DNA of 64,000 nucleotides from Tianweitania aestuarii. GTDB taxonomy: Bacteria > Pseudomonadota > Alphaproteobacteria > Rhizobiales > Rhizobiaceae. Both the position numbers and the translations under genes were made by a program. Below, in pieces: positions 26,833-35,841 of this stretch. The notes beneath the pieces were generated by a model. That model saw nothing but the letters and a program-made list of their open reading frames with translations, was not told the origin of the DNA and did not search any database. The first letter of the stretch is position 1. Each line of letters starts with the position of its first letter. The stretch is taken from contig NZ_JAFMNX010000002.1 of assembly GCF_018457165.1 (NCBI RefSeq), positions 620,001 through 684,000 of the forward strand, read 5' to 3'.

Positions 26833-26870
26833 AACACAGATGCAGGCGGGTCACGCGATCCGCCTGTGTT
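26833..26870 (+). terminator. Intercistronic stem-loop after binding-protein gene
   Basis: CAGGCGG (26843-26849) pairs with CCGCCTG (26860-26866); alternatively AACACA/GGCGG pairs with CCGCC/TGTGTT. There is no T-run. Such stem-loops after binding-protein genes often protect the upstream message or attenuate read-through so that the binding protein is made in excess over permeases. Confidence 0.45.
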
Positions 26871-26885
26871 GCGTTCGGACCACCC

Positions 26886-27533
26886 ATGTTTTCGGTTGCA
26901 ACCTTCCTGAGCAGCTTCGAACCCTTGTTCTGGGCTGCGCGCTACACGCTGTTGATTTCCGTGCTGGGTATCGCGCTCGGTCTGGTGATTGCCGCTCTGA
27001 TCTGCGCCGCCTCGCTTTCGCGCATCGCGCCCTTGCGCTGGTTCGCCGCTCTTTGGGTCAGCTTCCTGCGCGGCGTTCCGCTGCTCGTGCAGCTTCTGCT
27101 TTTCTATTATCTCCTGCCGGTGATCGGCATCGACGTGCCGGCTTTGGTGGCCGCAGTCGGTACCGTCGGCATCTGTGCCAGCGCCTATATCAGCGAGATC
27201 TGGCGCGGTGCCATTCAGGCTCTGCCGACCGGCCAGGTCGCCGCAGCAACCGCGATCGGCATGGCCCCGCGCGATATCTGGTCGCGCATCGTCCTGCCGC
27301 AGGCCTTTACGCTGTCGCTGCCTGCCCTCGTTAATGAGCTGATCCTGCTCGTCAAAGCCTCTTCGCTGGTGTCGGTGGTCGGCATTCTCGAACTCACCCG
27401 CGCCTCTCAGGCGCAGGCCGCCACCACCTTCCGTCCGCTCGAAGTCTATCTCGCGGCCGCCTGCATTTATCTCCTCATCAATCTCTGTCTCGCGGCACTC
27501 GGGCGTTATCTCGAGCACAGGATGGCCGTCTGA
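26886..27533 (+). CDS. Amino-acid ABC importer permease (HisQ/ArtQ-like)
   Basis: 215-residue permease of the HisM/HisQ group with about five membrane spans. Typical segments: FLRGVPLLVQLLLFYYLLP and the coupling region AATAIGMAPRDIWSRIVLPQAF near 120. The stop overlaps the next ATG by one base (TGATG). Works with the next permease and the ATPase in one importer. Confidence 0.92.
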   Translation: MFSVATFLSSFEPLFWAARYTLLISVLGIALGLVIAALICAASLSRIAPLRWFAALWVSFLRGVPLLVQLLLFYYLLPVIGIDVPALVAAVGTVGICASAYISEIWRGAIQALPTGQVAAATAIGMAPRDIWSRIVLPQAFTLSLPALVNELILLVKASSLVSVVGILELTRASQAQAATTFRPLEVYLAAACIYLLINLCLAALGRYLEHRMAV

Positions 27534-28195
27534 TGGAGTGGAGCATCCTGCAGCAATACGGACCGCTGCTTCTCAGCGGTTTCGCCACCACGATCCTGTG
27601 CTGGGCACTCGGCACGATCTTCAGCATGATCCTCGGCCTCCTGATCGCGCTGGTTCAGCGCTACGCGCCGCGTCCGGTCGGCTGGGTGATCCAGGCCTAT
27701 ATCGAGATCATCCGCGGCACGCCCTTTCTCGTGCAGCTCTTCGTGCTGTATTACGGCGGCCCGCTGATCGGCTTGCGGCTCGACGCCCTGCCTGCCGGCC
27801 TTCTCGGTCTCACCATCTATGGCAGCCCCTATTTCGCGGAAATCTTCCGCTCGGCCTTCAATGCCGTGCCGCTCGGCCAGATCGAGGCTGCGCGCGCCAT
27901 CGGCATGTCTGAGCCATCGATCATCCGGCGCATCCTCCTGCCGCTCGGCCTCGTGTCCGCCCTGCCCGCTCTGGTGAACTTCTCGATCATCCTGACCAAG
28001 GAAACCGTGATCCTGTCGATCATCACGGTGCCGGAACTCACCTACCAGACGCAGCGCATGTCCACGGAAACCTTCCGCTACATCGAAGCCAATCTGGCGC
28101 TGGCGCTGTTCTTCTGGGCCTTGGTGGAAACGATTTCACGCGTCGGCCGCAGGCTCGAAAAACGCGTCACACGCCATCTGACTGAAAGGACGTAA
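27533..28195 (+). CDS. Amino-acid ABC importer permease (HisM/ArtM-like)
   Basis: 220-residue permease, partner of the preceding one. It shows [18 protein letters not shown] and the coupling region [20 protein letters not shown]. The start overlaps the previous stop; the ATPase gene starts one base after its stop. Placing two distinct HisM-type permeases in tandem is the normal arrangement of polar amino-acid importers. Confidence 0.92.
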   Translation: MEWSILQQYGPLLLSGFATTILCWALGTIFSMILGLLIALVQRYAPRPVGWVIQAYIEIIRGTPFLVQLFVLYYGGPLIGLRLDALPAGLLGLTIYGSPYFAEIFRSAFNAVPLGQIEAARAIGMSEPSIIRRILLPLGLVSALPALVNFSIILTKETVILSIITVPELTYQTQRMSTETFRYIEANLALALFFWALVETISRVGRRLEKRVTRHLTERT

Positions 28196-28196
28196 G

Positions 28197-28973
28197 ATGC
28201 CCGGCGCATCATCCGTCGAGATCCGCAAGGTCAACAAGCATCATGGGCAGTTTCATGCCCTGAAGGATGTCGACCTCGACATTCTGCCCGGCAAGGTCAC
28301 CTGCCTGATCGGCCCGTCCGGCTCCGGCAAGTCCACCCTTCTGCGCTGCATCAACTTCCTCGATGAATATGAATCGGGCGAGATCCGCATCGACGGCCAG
28401 CTGATCGGCTATGAAAGCCCCGGCGGCCGAAAGATGCCGGCCCGCAAGCTGCGCGAAATGCGCCGCTCGATCGGCATGGTGTTCCAGCAGTTCAACCTGT
28501 GGCCCCACATGACGGCACTCGGCAACGTTGCTGAAGGCCTCATGCGCGTACGCGGTTTGCCGAAAGCGGAAGCCGAACGCCGCGCGAAGAACGCGCTCGA
28601 AAAGGTCGGCCTCGCCGACAAGATGGCGAACCATCCGTCGCGCCTGTCCGGCGGCCAGCAGCAGCGCGTGGCGATTGCCCGTGCACTTGCCATGGAGCCG
28701 CGCCTGATGCTGTTCGACGAGCCGACTTCGGCGCTTGATCCCGAACTCGTCGGCGAAGTTCTCAACGTCATGAAGACGCTTGCGACCGAAGGCATGACCA
28801 TGATCGTCGTGACCCACGAAATGGGCTTCGCCGCCCACGTTGCCGATCAGGTGGCCTTCATGGAACAAGGCGAACTCGTCAGCGTGGATGTGCCGGACAA
28901 GATCCTGCACCAGCCCAAAGATCCCCGCATCAAGGCCTTCCTGCGCACCTATCACGAGCGCAACAGCTTCTAG
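28197..28973 (+). CDS. Amino-acid ABC importer, ATP-binding protein (HisP/GlnQ-like)
   Basis: 258-residue ATPase. Walker [10 protein letters not shown] near residue 39, Q-loop [13 protein letters not shown], signature [19 protein letters not shown], Walker [15 protein letters not shown] and H-loop VVTHEMGFA are all visible and standard for polar amino-acid importers. Last gene of the four-gene operon that starts at 26013; 225 bases without a recognised gene follow it. Confidence 0.94.
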   Translation: MPGASSVEIRKVNKHHGQFHALKDVDLDILPGKVTCLIGPSGSGKSTLLRCINFLDEYESGEIRIDGQLIGYESPGGRKMPARKLREMRRSIGMVFQQFNLWPHMTALGNVAEGLMRVRGLPKAEAERRAKNALEKVGLADKMANHPSRLSGGQQQRVAIARALAMEPRLMLFDEPTSALDPELVGEVLNVMKTLATEGMTMIVVTHEMGFAAHVADQVAFMEQGELVSVDVPDKILHQPKDPRIKAFLRTYHERNSF

Positions 28974-29198
28974 CGGCGAGCTTCCTGCGGGCACCGCTCC
29001 AAGGCTTTGGCCACGTACAACCGGATGGCTCGACCCAGCCAAAGCGCGATCGCGTCGCGCTGGGCTGTCCTGCCCAGAAGCGCCATCTCGCAAGTCTTCA
29101 AGGCAGCAGGCAAAGCCCGGGCGTCAGGAGGATGCAGCTATGGTTGGATCGCTTGATCGCCCTGTGCATTGCTCCCGACACACCCCAAGGAGCACATC

Positions 29199-29441
29199 AT
29201 GGCGCTGTCCAACAAAGCCCTCTCCATCCTGACCTTTGCCGCCTATCACCAGCTGTCCAGCGGCATGATCGTTCGCGATGTCGTGCTGGAAGACGGCTCC
29301 GGCCATAAGGCCGAACCGGAAGGCGTCACCGAACTCACCGAAGCCGGCATGCTCGATGTCGATGGTCCGCGCGGCGTTCTGACGGATGAAGGCGAAAAGC
29401 TACTGGAAAAGGTTGTCAACGCCATCAAGGGCGTCGCCTGA
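29199..29441 (+). CDS. Small conserved-looking protein of unknown function
   Basis: 80-residue soluble protein; I cannot name it. The start MALSNKALSIL is supported by AAGGAG about seven bases upstream. Composition is acidic; the sequence has a helical start (ILTFAAYHQLSSG), a short central segment with GHKAEPEG, and a C-terminal helix EKLLEKVVNAIKG. The layout (ELTEAGML, then VLTDEGEKLLEKV) resembles the wing and end of a small winged-helix protein, but no recognition helix is clear. It converges on the 106-residue gene six bases away. Confidence 0.65.
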   Translation: MALSNKALSILTFAAYHQLSSGMIVRDVVLEDGSGHKAEPEGVTELTEAGMLDVDGPRGVLTDEGEKLLEKVVNAIKGVA

Positions 29442-29447
29442 GTTTCC

Positions 29448-29768
29448 TCAGCGCGCTTGGCGTTCCTGTTCGGCCAACCAGACGCTCCAGGCGTCCTGAA
29501 CCTTGGTGCCGAGCATTGGCGTCAACCCGCGCGCCTTGAAGCGCGATCGACTGCCTTTGACCGCCGATGCGCTATGATGGATCTCTTGCGCCAGTCGGTT
29601 GAGGTAAGGTCGCCCGACCTTGTCGAACGATCGGCACTCTTCCTCGTTCAGAGCCATGAGAAAGAAGTAGTCCACGGCGCTGTGGCTGCAAAACACGTTA
29701 AGATAAAGAACGGCTTCGTCTCGCAGCAGGAGCCAGAGATAAGGCTCTTCGTCGATAACAACCATCAT
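29448..29768 (-). CDS. Hypothetical protein, 106 residues
   Basis: Unassigned soluble protein. It contains a hydrophobic first third with CSHSAVDYFFLMAL, the acidic helix NEEECRSF, then YLNRLAQEIHHSA and a basic SRSRFKARG stretch before a tryptophan-containing tail. I have an impression of similar small proteins in other rhizobia, but give no function. A second ATG immediately follows the first. The T-run of the upstream terminator (29781-29787) lies just before it, so it is probably transcribed from its own weak promoter or by read-through. Confidence 0.6.
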   Translation of the reverse strand: MMVVIDEEPYLWLLLRDEAVLYLNVFCSHSAVDYFFLMALNEEECRSFDKVGRPYLNRLAQEIHHSASAVKGSRSRFKARGLTPMLGTKVQDAWSVWLAEQERQAR

Positions 29769-29780
29769 TCTCGCCCGCCG

Positions 29781-29818
29781 AAAAAAAGCAGCCCGACCGG
29801 AGATCTCCGCGTCGGGCT
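29781..29818 (-). terminator. Rho-independent terminator of the 52-residue gene
   Basis: Minus-strand stem from AGCCCGAC (29811-29818 side) and its complement (29790-29797), with an inner CGGAGA/TCTCCG pairing that extends the hairpin, followed by seven T on the minus strand (A-run 29781-29787). It sits eight bases after the stop of the small gene at 29826. Confidence 0.8.
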
Positions 29819-29825
29819 GGCTTGT

Positions 29826-29984
29826 TTAGTTGCTGTCGCTTGTCGCGGCAGCGGTGTCGCTTTGAGCATCGTCCGTAGACTTCTCGCGAGCATTGGCCTT
29901 TGCAGCCAGCTTTTCCGCTTTCTTTGCAGCCTTCTGCATTTCGCGCTGCCGCTTTTCGAAGTCGTAATTAGGTGTCTTGGCCAT
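29826..29984 (-). CDS. Small lysine-rich coiled-coil protein
   Basis: 52-residue protein too short for standard ORF cut-offs. It begins MAKTPNYDFEKRQREMQ, continues as a Lys/Ala/Glu helix (KAAKKAEKLAAKA) and ends in a Ser/Asp/Ala-rich tail. GGGAGAG precedes the ATG, and a strong terminator lies right after the stop, which together support a real gene. Small proteins with this TPNYDFE start are widespread in proteobacteria, without a known role to my knowledge. It is followed on the same strand by the 106-residue gene. Confidence 0.75.
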   Translation of the reverse strand: MAKTPNYDFEKRQREMQKAAKKAEKLAAKANAREKSTDDAQSDTAAATSDSN

Positions 29985-30031
29985 GCGCTCTCCCCTTCTT
30001 CAGTCGTCTTGTGGTTCCGTCGAGTTCTGGT

Positions 30032-30208
30032 TCAGGCGCCGCGCGCTTCCATATAGGTATCGAGCTTGCGACGGGACGGTCCGTAGCGCTTGATGATGGT
30101 CTTGGCTTCGCTGATCGGAACGCCGAACTTTGCAGCGAAAGCTGCGGCTTCATACGTGTCGGCACTTCCAGCTTTGGGATCGACCTTGCCTGCTGATTTC
30201 GTTGTCAT
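30032..30208 (-). CDS. Small DUF3606-like protein
   Basis: 58-residue protein with start MTTKSAGK supported by AGGAGG seven bases upstream. The central segment YEAAAFAAKFGVPISEAKTI (split by a conserved Gly-Val) followed by a KRYGPSRRKLDTYM helix resembles DUF3606 proteins, short helical proteins of unknown function common in rhizobia. A longer in-frame start at 30277 lacks a ribosome site. It lies 47 bases upstream of the 52-residue gene on the same strand and may be co-transcribed with it. Confidence 0.65.
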   Translation of the reverse strand: MTTKSAGKVDPKAGSADTYEAAAFAAKFGVPISEAKTIIKRYGPSRRKLDTYMEARGA

Positions 30209-30306
30209 CGTGTGCCTCCTGGCATCGAGCGGCGCGATTGATCTTGACCTGTCGAGCCTGAAAAAAGCTCGAAACAAGGCCGCATTCGCCGCTTCATGGG
30301 TGTTTA

Positions 30307-30321
30307 GATAGGTAACCTATC
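30307..30321. repeat. Perfect palindrome GATAGGT-A-ACCTATC
   Basis: A 7-bp perfect inverted repeat with a one-base centre, 99 bases upstream of the DUF3606-like start. It looks like a dimeric repressor site; the protein that would bind is unknown. Confidence 0.5.
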
Positions 30322-30700
30322 ACATTTTTGCACGGCAAAGGCCAAACATTCCGGCAGCCGACCAACAATCGGTGCTGAGGCTCCGCCGAGCCGTACCGTC
30401 AAACTTTGGTCGAGCGCGTCGATGAGCACCTCGTTTGGCAACAAGGCGCCGCCAAAATTTTTAGCCGTGCAGAATTTCTATCCACGCCCAGATAGGACGT
30501 GGTCTACGCTCATGTGCCGCCCTCGGCGCAGTCTGAGCAACAACCAACCGACCCAGATGGCCGCTAGCTCCGGGACGACGGCCGAGGGCCCATCATGCCC
30601 GGTTTTTCTGTTTGCCATATGCGCAAATGAGGCACTTTCGGGCCAGCCAAACGCGCATTCTGCGCTACCATTCAACCAAATGGCGCTCTGATGCACCCGT

Positions 30701-30735
30701 AAAAAAGGGTAGTCGCGCCCGTTTTCAGGCGCGAC
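30701..30735 (-). terminator. Rho-independent terminator of gcdH
   Basis: GTCGCGCC (30712-30719) and GGCGCGAC (30728-30735) form a perfect 8-bp stem with an 8-base loop. On the minus strand it is followed by a T-run (A-run 30701-30706), nine bases after the gcdH stop. Confidence 0.8.
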
Positions 30736-30744
30736 CAACGACGC

Positions 30745-31944
30745 TCAGAAGAACGCCTGAAGTCCGGTTTGTGCCCGTCCAAGGATCAGCGCATGAACGT
30801 CATGCGTGCCCTCATAGGTGTTCACCGTTTCCAGGTTCTGCGAATGGCGCATAATGTGGTAGCCGCTCTGAATGCCGTTGCCGCCATGCATGTCACGCGA
30901 CTGTCGGGCAATATCCAGCGCCTTGCCGCAGTTGTTGCGCTTGACGAGAGAGATCATCTCAGGCGCCATCTTGCCCTCGTCCAGCAACCGGCCGACCCGC
31001 AGAGAACCTTGTAATCCCAACGCAATTTCCGTCTGCATGTCGGCGAGCTTCTTCTGGAAGAGCTGCGTCTGCGCCAGCGGCTTGTTGAACTGCTTGCGGT
31101 CGAGACCATACTGCCGCGCCCGATGCCAGCAATCTTCCGCCGCACCCATCGAGCCCCACGAAATGCCGTAGCGCGCCCGATTGAGGCAGCCGAACGGACC
31201 CTTCAACCCGGACACATTCGGCAGCAGCGCATCTTCGCCGACCTCAACGCCCTGCATCACGATCTCGCCCGTAACCGACGCCCGCAACGAAAGCTTGCCA
31301 TCGATCTTCGGCGCCGAAAGCCCCTTCATTCCCTTCTCCAGCACGAAACCGCGGATCGCATCATCATGCGCCGCCGACTTCGCCCAGACCACGAAAACGT
31401 CGGCGATCGGCGAGTTGGAGATCCACATCTTGGAGCCCGAAATACGATACCCGCCGTCGATCTTCTCCGCCCGCGTCTTCATGCCAGCCGGATCGGAGCC
31501 TGCATCCGGTTCGGTCAGGCCAAAGCAGCCGATCCATTCGCCGGAAGCAAGCTTCGGCAGGTATTTCTGGCGCTGTTCATCCGAACCATACGCATGGATC
31601 GGATACATCACGAGCGAAGACTGCACGCTCATCATCGAACGATAACCGGAGTCGACGCGCTCGACTTCCCGCGCAACCAGGCCGTAGGACACATAGCCTG
31701 CACCCACGCCGCCAAATTCTTCCGGGATCGTCACGCCGAGCAGGCCGGCTTCGCCCATCTCGCGGAAGATCTCGGGATCGGTCGTTTCATCGAGATAAGC
31801 GCGCTCGATCCGCGGCATGAGCTTGTCGGCGGCAAAAGCGGCTGCCGTGTCGCGGATCATCCGCTCTTCTTCCGTCAGCTGGTCCTCGAGGAGGAATGGG
31901 TCCGACCAGTTGAATGCGGCCGTCTTGGCTGAGGTGTTCGACAT
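30745..31944 (-). CDS. gcdH: Glutaryl-CoA dehydrogenase
   Basis: 399-residue acyl-CoA dehydrogenase oxidising and decarboxylating glutaryl-CoA to crotonyl-CoA in lysine and tryptophan breakdown. It has the GcdH-type N terminus [18 protein letters not shown], the FAD block [26 protein letters not shown], and the catalytic Glu in the late [15 protein letters not shown] segment. The start at 31944 drops a poor upstream extension to 31980. The gene is divergent from a LysR regulator, the usual arrangement for gcdH in proteobacteria. Confidence 0.93.
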   Translation of the reverse strand: MSNTSAKTAAFNWSDPFLLEDQLTEEERMIRDTAAAFAADKLMPRIERAYLDETTDPEIFREMGEAGLLGVTIPEEFGGVGAGYVSYGLVAREVERVDSGYRSMMSVQSSLVMYPIHAYGSDEQRQKYLPKLASGEWIGCFGLTEPDAGSDPAGMKTRAEKIDGGYRISGSKMWISNSPIADVFVVWAKSAAHDDAIRGFVLEKGMKGLSAPKIDGKLSLRASVTGEIVMQGVEVGEDALLPNVSGLKGPFGCLNRARYGISWGSMGAAEDCWHRARQYGLDRKQFNKPLAQTQLFQKKLADMQTEIALGLQGSLRVGRLLDEGKMAPEMISLVKRNNCGKALDIARQSRDMHGGNGIQSGYHIMRHSQNLETVNTYEGTHDVHALILGRAQTGLQAFF

Positions 31945-32052
31945 AAACTGCTCCCATTGAAGGCAGCACCCTGCCACCAATGCGGCCGGTGCGATTTCAG
32001 ATCATTCGCTAATGCTTTCCAACCTAGGGGCAAAGCGCTATTTTTCCATGAC

Positions 32053-32069
32053 TTCATGCATTGAATGAA
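32053..32069. promoter_or_regulatory. Inverted repeat before LysR start
   Basis: TTCAT-N7-ATGAA lies 6-22 bases before the LysR start codon, in an AT-rich stretch with three GAAT repeats and no clear Shine-Dalgarno. The spacing fits a LysR-type T-N11-A site, so autoregulation and control of gcdH are plausible. Confidence 0.3.
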
Positions 32070-32075
32070 TGAATC

Positions 32076-32981
32076 ATGCGCGCACGCCGCTTTATCCCCT
32101 CGCTCAGCCAGCTCCTCGCCTTTGAAGCGGTGGTGCAGCATCAATCCGTGACGATTGCGGCCAAGGAAATGAACCTCACGCAAAGCACCGTTACGCGTCT
32201 TTTACAGAATCTCGAAGGCCAGATCGGCCAGCCATTGTTTGTTCGCGAGCGCAAAAGGCTCGTCCCGACCGATGCCGCGAAAGCCTATTGCGCCGACGTG
32301 TCTGCGGCACTGAACATGATCCAACGCGCCAGCATGGGGCTGATGACCAATCCCGACGGCGGCTCCCTATCCCTCGCTGTCCTGCCGACCTTCGGCACGC
32401 GCTGGCTGGCACCGCGTCTGGCGCCGTTCCTGCAGGCCAATCCCGGTATCACCGTCAATCTGGCAACACGCGTTCAGCGCTTCAGCTTTGACAACGAAAG
32501 CTTCGATGCCGTGATCTTCTTTGGGCAAGCCAATTGGCTGCGCGCCAACCACATGAAGCTTTTCGACGAGCATCTGACGGCCTGTGCCTCGCCCGACTTC
32601 CTGCGGCGCCATCCAATCTCGACCCCAGCCGAGCTTGCGAACCTGCCACTGCTCCAGCTTGAAACTCGGCCCACCGCCTGGAGCGCCTGGTTCGAGGGCC
32701 AGGGCGCCACCCCGCCGGCGAAAGCCGGCATGCTGATGGATCAGTTCTCGATGATGATCCAGGCCGCTATTTCCAGCCTCGGCATCGCGCTTCTGCCGGA
32801 TTATCTCGCCTGGGCCGAAATCAAGGAAGGCCGCCTTCTTCCTGTCCTGCGCCCAAGCGTGTCGGGTGCTGGAAGCTATTGGCTGGCGTGGCCAGAAGCA
32901 AAGGATCGCTACGGCCCCTTGCGCGCTTTCAGAAACTGGATGGCGGAAAGCGAAGTACCGCCAGCACCCGCCACAAGCTAG
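32076..32981 (+). CDS. LysR-family transcriptional regulator next to gcdH
   Basis: 301-residue LysR regulator. The N-terminal winged helix (residues about 10-65) contains VTIAAKEMNLTQSTVTRLL, and the rest is a two-lobed effector-binding domain of GcvA-like type (FGTRWLAPRL, VNLATRVQRF). It is divergent from gcdH with 131 bases between. By context it senses a glutaryl or lysine-derived metabolite and controls gcdH. It is unrelated to the recQ gene that follows on the same strand. Confidence 0.9.
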   Translation: MRARRFIPSLSQLLAFEAVVQHQSVTIAAKEMNLTQSTVTRLLQNLEGQIGQPLFVRERKRLVPTDAAKAYCADVSAALNMIQRASMGLMTNPDGGSLSLAVLPTFGTRWLAPRLAPFLQANPGITVNLATRVQRFSFDNESFDAVIFFGQANWLRANHMKLFDEHLTACASPDFLRRHPISTPAELANLPLLQLETRPTAWSAWFEGQGATPPAKAGMLMDQFSMMIQAAISSLGIALLPDYLAWAEIKEGRLLPVLRPSVSGAGSYWLAWPEAKDRYGPLRAFRNWMAESEVPPAPATS

Positions 32982-33069
32982 TAACCCGATCGCTTCAACA
33001 ACCGCGCAAATACGTCACCCCGGGCTGCGAGGCGAAATCTGCTATGAGGCGGGTTCACACTGATTCCTT

Positions 33070-34893
33070 TTGCAGAGCGCTTTGACCAACGATCCCCTCC
33101 ACATCCTGAAAACCGTCTACGGCTATGACGCATTCCGCGGCCTTCAGGGTGAAATCGTCCAGCATGTCATTGAAGGCAACAACGCCTTCGTTCTGATGCC
33201 GACCGGCGGCGGCAAGTCGCTGTGCTACCAGATCCCTGCCCTGGCGCGACCGGGCATGGGATTGGTCATCTCGCCGTTGATTGCCTTGATGGCAGACCAG
33301 GTTTCGGCCTTGCGCCAAGCCGGCGTCAAAGCCGCTGCCCTCAACTCCGATCTGGCCGGCGAAGACCGCTATGCTCTTTGGCGTGACATACAAGACGGCA
33401 AGCTGGACCTGCTCTATATCGCGCCCGAAACCCTGCTGCGCGGCGACCTTCTCGAGCGGTTGACCCGTATTCCGCTGTCGCTGATCGCCATCGACGAAGC
33501 CCATTGCCTGTCGCAATGGGGTCACGACTTCCGCCCATCCTATCGCCAGCTCGATGCGCTGGTCACCATGTTCCCCGACACGCCGCGCATGGCGCTTACG
33601 GCCACCGCCGACGAGCCAACCCGCGCAGAAATCCTGTCACATCTGCAGATCGATGACGAAGACGCCTTTATTGCCGGCTTCGATCGTCCCAACATCCGCT
33701 ATGCCATTCAGGAGAAGGACAATCCGCGCGCGCAGCTGAAGCGGTTCCTGAAGGGACACGAAGGCGAAAGCGGCATCGTTTATTGTTTATCGAAGCGCAA
33801 AACGGAGGAAACCGCCGCCTGGCTGCGCGAGCAGGGCTACGATGCACTCGCCTATCACGGCGGCATGGACAAGGCTGATCGCGAAGCCAACCAGGCCCGT
33901 TTCCAGCATGGCGAAGCCATCATCATGGTGGCGACCATCGCCTTCGGTATGGGCATCGACAAGCCCGATGTCCGCTTCGTCGCCCATATCGACCTGCCCG
34001 GAAGCATCGAAGCCTACTACCAGGAAACCGGTCGCGCCGGCCGCGACGGCCTGCCCTCCGACACGATGATGCTTTACGGCTATGAAGACATCGCGCTGCG
34101 CAGCCGCTTCATCGAAGAATCCGGCGCACCCGACCAACGCAAGCATATGGAACGACAGAAGCTCGATGCACTGCTCGGCCTTGCGGAAACCGCGGGATGC
34201 CGCCGGCAGGTGCTGCTGTCCTACTTCGGCGATCACTGCGAGCCCTGCGGCAACTGCGATACCTGCGCGGAACCACCACAGCTTTTCGACGGCACGATCG
34301 CCGCGCAGAAAGCCCTGTCCTGCATCCATCGTACCGGCGCGCGTTTCGGCCAAGCCTATATCGTGGATGTGCTGCTCGGCGTCGAAAGCGACCGCGTCGC
34401 GCAGTTCGGCCACGACCAGATTTCCACCTGGGGCATCGGCAAGGAATATGACAACCGCACCTGGCGCGCGATCCTGCGCCAACTGATTGCACTGCGCTTC
34501 ATTGATGTCGATTTGACCGGCCATGGCAGCCTTTCGATCGCGGAAGGTGGTCGTCAGTTCCTGCGCGACAAGCCTACGCTCATGCTGCGCGTGCCCTCCG
34601 CACCGCGTCCCGCTGGTGGTCGCGACAAGATGTCGGGCAAAGCTGCCTCAGCAACAGTTCCGGAAGAACATCGAGGCCTGTTCCAGGCTCTGCGCGAAAA
34701 GCGCTCCGAGATCGCCCGCACGCAGAACCTGCCGCCTTACGTGATCTTCCACGACAAGACGCTGATCGAACTGGCCGCTGCCCGGCCCTCCTCGCGGGCG
34801 GAGATGGCGCGGGTTCCAGGTGTCGGCGAGGCCAAGCTTGATCGCTACGGCCCGGCCTTCCTGTCGGTGATTGCCGAACAAGCCGACTTGTGA
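33070..34893 (+). CDS. recQ: ATP-dependent DNA helicase RecQ
   Basis: 607-residue 3'-5' helicase. Superfamily-2 motifs appear in order: PTGGGKSLCYQ (Walker A, near 48), SPLIALMADQV, DEAHCLSQWGHDFRPSY, TATAD, and QETGRAGRDGLPS. A zinc-binding RQC region (Cys-x-x-Cys pairs in CEPCGNCDTC) and a C-terminal HRDC domain (LPPYVIFHDKTL, MARVPGVGEAKLDRYG) complete the E. coli-type layout. It starts at a TTG at 33070; a second TTG at 33082 is possible. It acts in recombination repair and restart of forks. It converges on queF four bases away. Confidence 0.93.
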   Translation: MQSALTNDPLHILKTVYGYDAFRGLQGEIVQHVIEGNNAFVLMPTGGGKSLCYQIPALARPGMGLVISPLIALMADQVSALRQAGVKAAALNSDLAGEDRYALWRDIQDGKLDLLYIAPETLLRGDLLERLTRIPLSLIAIDEAHCLSQWGHDFRPSYRQLDALVTMFPDTPRMALTATADEPTRAEILSHLQIDDEDAFIAGFDRPNIRYAIQEKDNPRAQLKRFLKGHEGESGIVYCLSKRKTEETAAWLREQGYDALAYHGGMDKADREANQARFQHGEAIIMVATIAFGMGIDKPDVRFVAHIDLPGSIEAYYQETGRAGRDGLPSDTMMLYGYEDIALRSRFIEESGAPDQRKHMERQKLDALLGLAETAGCRRQVLLSYFGDHCEPCGNCDTCAEPPQLFDGTIAAQKALSCIHRTGARFGQAYIVDVLLGVESDRVAQFGHDQISTWGIGKEYDNRTWRAILRQLIALRFIDVDLTGHGSLSIAEGGRQFLRDKPTLMLRVPSAPRPAGGRDKMSGKAASATVPEEHRGLFQALREKRSEIARTQNLPPYVIFHDKTLIELAAARPSSRAEMARVPGVGEAKLDRYGPAFLSVIAEQADL

Positions 34894-34897
34894 AGGC

Positions 34898-35362
34898 TTA
34901 GCCGCGACCGCGATAGGGCGGGACGCCCTGCTCCGGGATCCAGACACCGTCGGGTGCCACACCGCTTTGCCAGAACACGTCGATGGGAATACCGCCGCGC
35001 GGATACCAATATCCGCCGATCCGCAGCCAGCGCGGCTGCAAGAAGTCCACCAACCGGCGCGCGATCGACACGGTGCAATCCTCGTGGAAAGCGCCGTGAT
35101 TGCGGAAGGAGCCGAGATAAAGCTTGAGCGACTTCGATTCCACCAGCCAGTCGCCGGGAACATAGTCGATCATCAGATGCGCGAAGTCAGGCTGGCCGGT
35201 CATTGGGCACAGCGAGGTGAATTCCGGCGCAGTGAAGCGCACGACATATGACACATCGGCCTGCGGATTGGCGACGCGCTCGAGTTCAGCCTCGTCGGGG
35301 CTTTGCGGCAGAGTGGTCGCACTGCCCAATTGCTTGAGATTGTCGTAGATCGTTTCGGTCAT
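34898..35362 (-). CDS. queF: NADPH-dependent 7-cyano-7-deazaguanine reductase
   Basis: 154-residue short-form QueF, reducing preQ0 to preQ1 in queuosine synthesis. The nucleophilic Cys is in [16 protein letters not shown], and the signature [16 protein letters not shown] and the FHEDC segment follow. Length fits the unimodular (YkvM-type) subfamily. It lies 42 bases downstream of zur on the same strand, probably without functional link. No preQ1 riboswitch fits in the short gap. Confidence 0.95.
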   Translation of the reverse strand: MTETIYDNLKQLGSATTLPQSPDEAELERVANPQADVSYVVRFTAPEFTSLCPMTGQPDFAHLMIDYVPGDWLVESKSLKLYLGSFRNHGAFHEDCTVSIARRLVDFLQPRWLRIGGYWYPRGGIPIDVFWQSGVAPDGVWIPEQGVPPYRGRG

Positions 35363-35404
35363 TTAATTCGTTTCTTGAGGCGTGTGGAACGCAAAGCGGC
35401 GCTT

Positions 35405-35803
35405 TTACGCCGCCAAACAGCTGGCGCAAGTGCCGCGCATCTCGATCGTGGTCTTCGACAGCCGAAAAGCATGCTCCTTCGACCAGCCCTTGAGCCGTTC
35501 TTCGACAACCGCATCGCAGAACTCGTCCACGCGTCCGCAGGTGTCACAGATACCGAAGGCAATCACGCCATGCTTGTGGTCATGTCCATGCGTGCAGGCA
35601 ACAAAGGAGTTGATGCTTTCCAACCGATGCACCAGCCCGAACTCCATCAGCTTGTCCAGCGCGCGATAAACCTGCAGCGGTGCGCGAAAACCTTTGTCGC
35701 GCAGCTGGTCGAGCAGCGAATAGGCGCTGAGCGGACCTTCGGTATGCGAAAGCACGTCCAGCACGAGCGACTGGTTCTTCGTCAGTTCCTGTGCGTGAAC
35801 CAT
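35405..35803 (-). CDS. zur: Zinc uptake regulator Zur (Fur family)
   Basis: 132-residue Fur-family repressor. Winged-helix N-terminal part (GPLSAYSLLDQLRDKG, QVYRALDKLMEFGLVHRLES), then a metal-binding C-terminal part with HGHDHKHG, the structural-zinc CDTCG and the late CASC pair. It is divergent from znuCBA, the classical Zur target. I choose ATG 35803; the frame is open to 35842 (TTG), but that codon overlaps the proposed Zur box and lacks a ribosome site. With zinc bound it would repress znuCBA. Confidence 0.92.
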   Translation of the reverse strand: MVHAQELTKNQSLVLDVLSHTEGPLSAYSLLDQLRDKGFRAPLQVYRALDKLMEFGLVHRLESINSFVACTHGHDHKHGVIAFGICDTCGRVDEFCDAVVEERLKGWSKEHAFRLSKTTIEMRGTCASCLAA

Positions 35804-35841
35804 TCTCTCATCATTCCCATTTGACAGCACGTCGATCACCA

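Larger units (their letters stand above)
30209..30744. other. Gene-poor region
   Basis: 536 bases in which I find no convincing gene. It holds a perfect palindrome near 30307-30321, a separated inverted repeat GCCCTCGGC/GCCGAGGGC (30519-30527 and 30581-30589), and the terminator of the acyl-CoA dehydrogenase gene at its right end. An open minus frame at 30478-30738 overlaps that terminator and has no ribosome site or family look. Confidence 0.6.

Noticed and set aside
30478-30738. An 86-codon minus-strand frame
   Set aside because: Overlaps the gcdH terminator, has no ribosome site and no protein-like pattern.
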